Below are positions 42,326-44,537 of a stretch of DNA of 44,537 nt, piece by piece (positions within the stretch are counted from its first letter, which is position 1; each line of letters begins with the position of its first letter). The notes below the pieces were generated by a model. It had not been told where the DNA came from and ran no database searches. It saw nothing but the letters and a program-made list of their open reading frames with translations. Position numbers and translations under genes: made by a program. This stretch comes from Actinomycetes bacterium (GTDB lineage: Bacteria; Actinomycetota; Actinomycetes; Streptosporangiales; Streptosporangiaceae), in contig JAJYUU010000015.1 in the NCBI GenBank assembly GCA_021792405.1, positions 1 to 44,537 of the forward strand, given 5' to 3'.

Positions 42326-42346
42326 TGTGTGAACAGGGTGTGTGAA
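42326..42346. repeat. Tandem TGTGTGAA repeat in a control region
   Basis: TGTGTGAA occurs at 42326-42333 and 42339-42346, 13 bases apart. It lies about 57-77 bases upstream of the minus-strand ATP-binding gene and 76 bases before the plus-strand HTH fragment. It could be a direct-repeat operator for one or both. Confidence 0.35.
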
Positions 42347-42421
42347 TGCGGCTCGACCGGGCCCGGAGCCTGTGGGAATGTCAAACTGATCGCGTCCACG
42401 GCTGGTGGAAGGGGCATTGCG

Positions 42422-42545
42422 GTGCCGCAAGGGCCACGAGCGGCGAATCTGCGGCTGCGGGCGCTGCTAGACGAGGTCGGCATGTCCAACAAGGGCCTGG
42501 CGCGCAGGGTCGCTGACGTGGCCGGCGCGCCACGCGGTGGGCAGG
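42422..42545 (+). pseudogene. N-terminal fragment of an HTH transcriptional regulator
   Basis: GTG 42422, after GGAAGGGG about 9 bases upstream, opens a frame that reads 'ANLRLRALLDEVGMSNKGLARRVADVAG', the usual N-terminus of actinobacterial HTH regulators. Around residue 41 ('GAPRGG') the resemblance ends and the frame continues as low-complexity sequence to 42889 while the opposite strand encodes a different protein. It is a truncated gene start, probably left by recombination. Confidence 0.6.
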
Positions 42546-43039
42546 TGCAGGCCAAGATCGGCCGGCTGGTCGCTGGCGGTCATGCCCAGCTCGGCAGCCG
42601 TCACCGGCCGGCCGGCTGCGGCTGCGAGGACAGCGGCGATCAGTTCCGGCACAGGCGGGCGCGGCTCGGCAGCAAAGCGCGCCAGCACCGCCATCGGCGG
42701 CGCGGTTGCCTGAAGCAGCCGGGTCTGCCCGGCGGTGCTGTAACGGCGCGCGTAGTCAGTGGCGACCGCTTCGTCGGTCGACCAGGCGATGCCAGGACTG
42801 GCCGGGTCGGCTGGCTCGCCCCGGTAGACCAGCAAGTCCCCGCCAGGCTGCGGCGGCCCGTCGCTGACAAACCCGGCGCGGCGGAATAGCGCCACCAGGG
42901 CTGCGGACTCATAGTTCCGGAGGGGCGCGTGCAGTTCGGGCCAGATCTCTGCCAGGACGACGCGGAGTTCCGCGGGCGGCCGGGACCGCTCGGTTGCCAC
43001 CAGTTCCGCCAGCGCCTCTGTGGGCGTCGGTCTGTTCAC
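42467..43039 (-). CDS. YRG-type protein (possible ADP-ribosyltransferase-fold), C-terminus replaced
   Basis: A 190-residue frame whose middle reads 'LLVYRGEPADPASPGIAWSTDEAVATDYARRY' (about 70-101, given in part), close to a family with YRG...SW(T/S)...A..(F/Y)A..., often thought to be ART-like. After ~residue 118 the typical ending (an N/R.E.E.V block) is not seen, and the last ~25 residues are the antisense of the HTH fragment. It is probably a truncated gene, fused by chance to a stop in the neighbouring fragment. ATG 43039 has no strong ribosome binding site. Activity unlikely. Confidence 0.45.
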   Translation of the reverse strand: MNRPTPTEALAELVATERSRPPAELRVVLAEIWPELHAPLRNYESAALVALFRRAGFVSDGPPQPGGDLLVYRGEPADPASPGIAWSTDEAVATDYARRYSTAGQTRLLQATAPPMAVLARFAAEPRPPVPELIAAVLAAAAGRPVTAAELGMTASDQPADLGLHLPTAWRAGHVSDPARQALVGHADLV

Positions 43040-43932
43040 TGATGCCGACGGTAGCCGCAGGTGCTGACATCCTTGGCGGCGATGAAGCCGCCACCGGCCA
43101 AAGCCGGCGAATTCTCGCGCGGCTAGGTCCGTCCCCGTGGCCTGGCGTGCTCAGGAAGCGGCGGGGGTGGCGCCGGGGACTCGGCGCCGTTGCGCCATGC
43201 ACGTCAGCGCCCTCGCCGGCGGCTCTGGTGACGGCCGGGAACGCAGGCCCCGTCCCGGCAGGCCCGCGAAGATAATTCCCGGACCAGGAAAAGGCACGCT
43301 AACATTGTCGATGCGGAATTCATGGCGGCTGACTATGTTCTTCAGCCACGAACATTTCCGCCGCGCCGCACTGAAGGGAATTCGCGGCTCGTTTCGCCGG
43401 AATCAGCGAACCGGCCCGGTTTCCTGTCCGCCAGCCAGTCCCATTGAATATGCGATTGCCTGCTGACACCGGAATGCCCAGCGGCCGCGAAAGCCCGCAG
43501 CGTGCGGGCGATCTGAACATTCCGATGGACTCCCAGACTGATACAGCACCAAGGCTGTAAGACGATTGTCTGGCGGTGCGGCGGCGGCGGGCGGCTCGTG
43601 GCCTGGGGTGCGGTGGTCGGGAACGTGGTGCCGATGAACTGCGGCATGCTCGCGCAGGTGAGCCCGCCTCGTGAGGGCCCGGCTGCGGGCGAGGTCCGCA
43701 GGCAAGGCCGGCGCCCGGTAAGGCTGACCGGGCGCCAATGGCCGCAATTCACGGCCGCGCGGAAACTCGTCGGCGCGCCACCATTTCCCGCTGGCAAAGA
43801 ATCATGAAAACCGGCCCGGATTCGAGGCGAAAAGGGTTGATGCACGGCCCGCGCAGAGCTAGCCTCGACGTGCACAAGGAAATACGGGAAACGGCAATGG
43901 CCACGCCTGCCATTCACGTAAGGGGTAATGTC
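43040..43932. other. Gene-poor segment
   Basis: About 890 bases with no frame I can support on either strand. A hairpin GGCGGC-GATGAA-GCCGCC lies at 43075-43092, just upstream of the YRG-type frame. From about 43270 to 43570 the base composition is visibly more AT-rich than the window, as in intergenic or foreign DNA. A long minus-strand frame crossing the right part has low-complexity, non-conserved sequence and is treated as spurious. Confidence 0.5.
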
Positions 43933-44193
43933 ATGGACGACCTGATAATTGTCACCACGCGGGACGCACGGCAATTGCTGACGGAGCCCGGAAACCCGCA
44001 TCTCATCTGCCACGGCCGCGAGGTCCGGGTGGTCGGCGAGCGGGCCTGGCGCGACAGCTACGCCGGCGACGGCGCGCTGCTGATCATGAGCCGCGCCGGC
44101 CTGGCCGCCCTCGACCCCGACGCCCTGGCATACGACCCGACCCGGCTGGCCACCTTGCTGACCACGTTCGCCAGCGACCTGGCCGCCTCCTGA
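43933..44193 (+). CDS. Small hypothetical protein
   Basis: An 86-residue protein beginning MDDLIIVTTRDARQLL, with 'HLICHGREVRVVGERAW' in the middle and a C-terminal 'LDPDALAYDPTRLATLL'. No domain recognised. ATG 43933 has AAGGGG seven bases upstream; an upstream ATG at 43897 is also in frame with a weaker site. A winged-helix gene follows 37 bases later, probably in the same operon. Confidence 0.6.
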   Translation: MDDLIIVTTRDARQLLTEPGNPHLICHGREVRVVGERAWRDSYAGDGALLIMSRAGLAALDPDALAYDPTRLATLLTTFASDLAAS

Positions 44194-44230
44194 ACGGCCC
44201 GACCGCCCGACCATCACCGGAGGACCCGAG

Positions 44231-44537
44231 ATGACCACCACCCCGCCCGCCACGGCCGGCCCGGCCCGCACCCGCGCCGCGGGCCGGCTCGGCCAAGGTG
44301 AGCTGCGCCGCAAGGTGGCCGGCTGGCTGGCCGCCAACCCCGGCGCTTGGAAGCCCGGCAAGATCGCCGGCGCGCTGGGCCATTCGGCCGGAGCCGTCGG
44401 GAACGCGCTGGCCACCCTGGAAACCCGGGGCGAGGCCGCCCGCGAGCCCGGCCGCCCCGTCCGCTACCGCGCTAACGCCGCCACCGCCGGCGCAGCGGCC
44501 GCCCCGGCCCGCGCTGCAGCAGCGCCCCGGCGCACCC
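44231..44537 (+). CDS. Winged-helix DNA-binding protein (partial, runs off the edge)
   Basis: ATG 44231 follows GGAGG by seven bases. The first ~20 residues are Ala/Thr/Pro-rich; 'LRRKVAGWLAANPGAWKPGKIAGALGHSAGAVGNALATLETRGEA' (given here in part) is a winged-helix fold of the type found in small actinobacterial regulators often near mobile elements. The C-terminal Ala-rich tail is cut by the window end. Confidence 0.7.
   Translation, partial: MTTTPPATAGPARTRAAGRLGQGELRRKVAGWLAANPGAWKPGKIAGALGHSAGAVGNALATLETRGEAAREPGRPVRYRANAATAGAAAAPARAAAAPRRT

Noticed and set aside
43342-44415. A 357-codon minus-strand frame at the right edge
   Set aside because: It crosses two plus-strand genes that have good ribosome binding sites and has no conserved-looking blocks.

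Overview
High-GC DNA with GTG starts, ATGA/GTGA gene overlaps and typical actinobacterial families (RsbW-like ATPases, CYTH, MazG-like) points to an actinomycete, perhaps Streptomycetales or Streptosporangiales; the genus cannot be told from this window. Apart from its edges, the window reads as a dense defence/accessory island. No rRNA, tRNA, CRISPR array, integrase or transposase was recognised.

Region A (100-3675, minus strand): a five-gene ubiquitin-like operon, in transcription order STAS-like DUF4325 with a C-terminal HTH, a GHKL ATPase, a single-domain multi-ubiquitin protein, an E2-fold protein, and a JAB peptidase fused to an E1/ThiF domain. It has a recognisable promoter whose -10 is overlapped by a perfect palindrome, and a hairpin between the first two genes.

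Region B (3826-22255, minus strand): nine packed genes. In order: a RecB/Cas4-like Fe-S nuclease, a pPIWI-RE-associated restriction endonuclease, a DinG/XPD-like Fe-S helicase, the pPIWI-RE protein, two unrecognised proteins, a NERD nuclease-helicase, DrmA and DrmB. The prokaryotic PIWI (pPIWI-RE) cassette and the DISARM core (drmA, drmB) thus appear in one translationally coupled transcript.

Region C (22256-37758): a divergent control region, then a four-gene plus-strand operon: an HTH-HsdM-HsdS fusion with an altered catalytic motif (HPPF), a ~2,070-residue Ser/Thr kinase-helicase-DUF1998-nuclease-like fusion, a DrmD-like SNF2 helicase and a DrmMI/Eco57I-like adenine methyltransferase. B and C together hold counterparts of drmA, drmB, drmD and drmMI split over two divergent arms, with no recognisable drmC. 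They look like one composite DISARM/pPIWI-RE defence superlocus, the strongest candidate here for an undescribed system.

Region D (37759-42269): a small CxxC protein, a frameshifted MazG-like gene, a CYTH phosphohydrolase, and a minus-strand operon of RsbW-like ATPase, radical SAM/SPASM enzyme, thymidylate-kinase-like protein and an endonuclease/exonuclease/phosphatase-fold enzyme. Most act on nucleotides or phosphate esters, so this is a possible nucleotide-modification cassette.

Region E (42270-44537): a recombination scar (the start of an HTH regulator gene running into the tail of an opposing YRG-type ORF), about 0.9 kb without a supportable gene, a small hypothetical protein, and a winged-helix protein cut off by the window edge.
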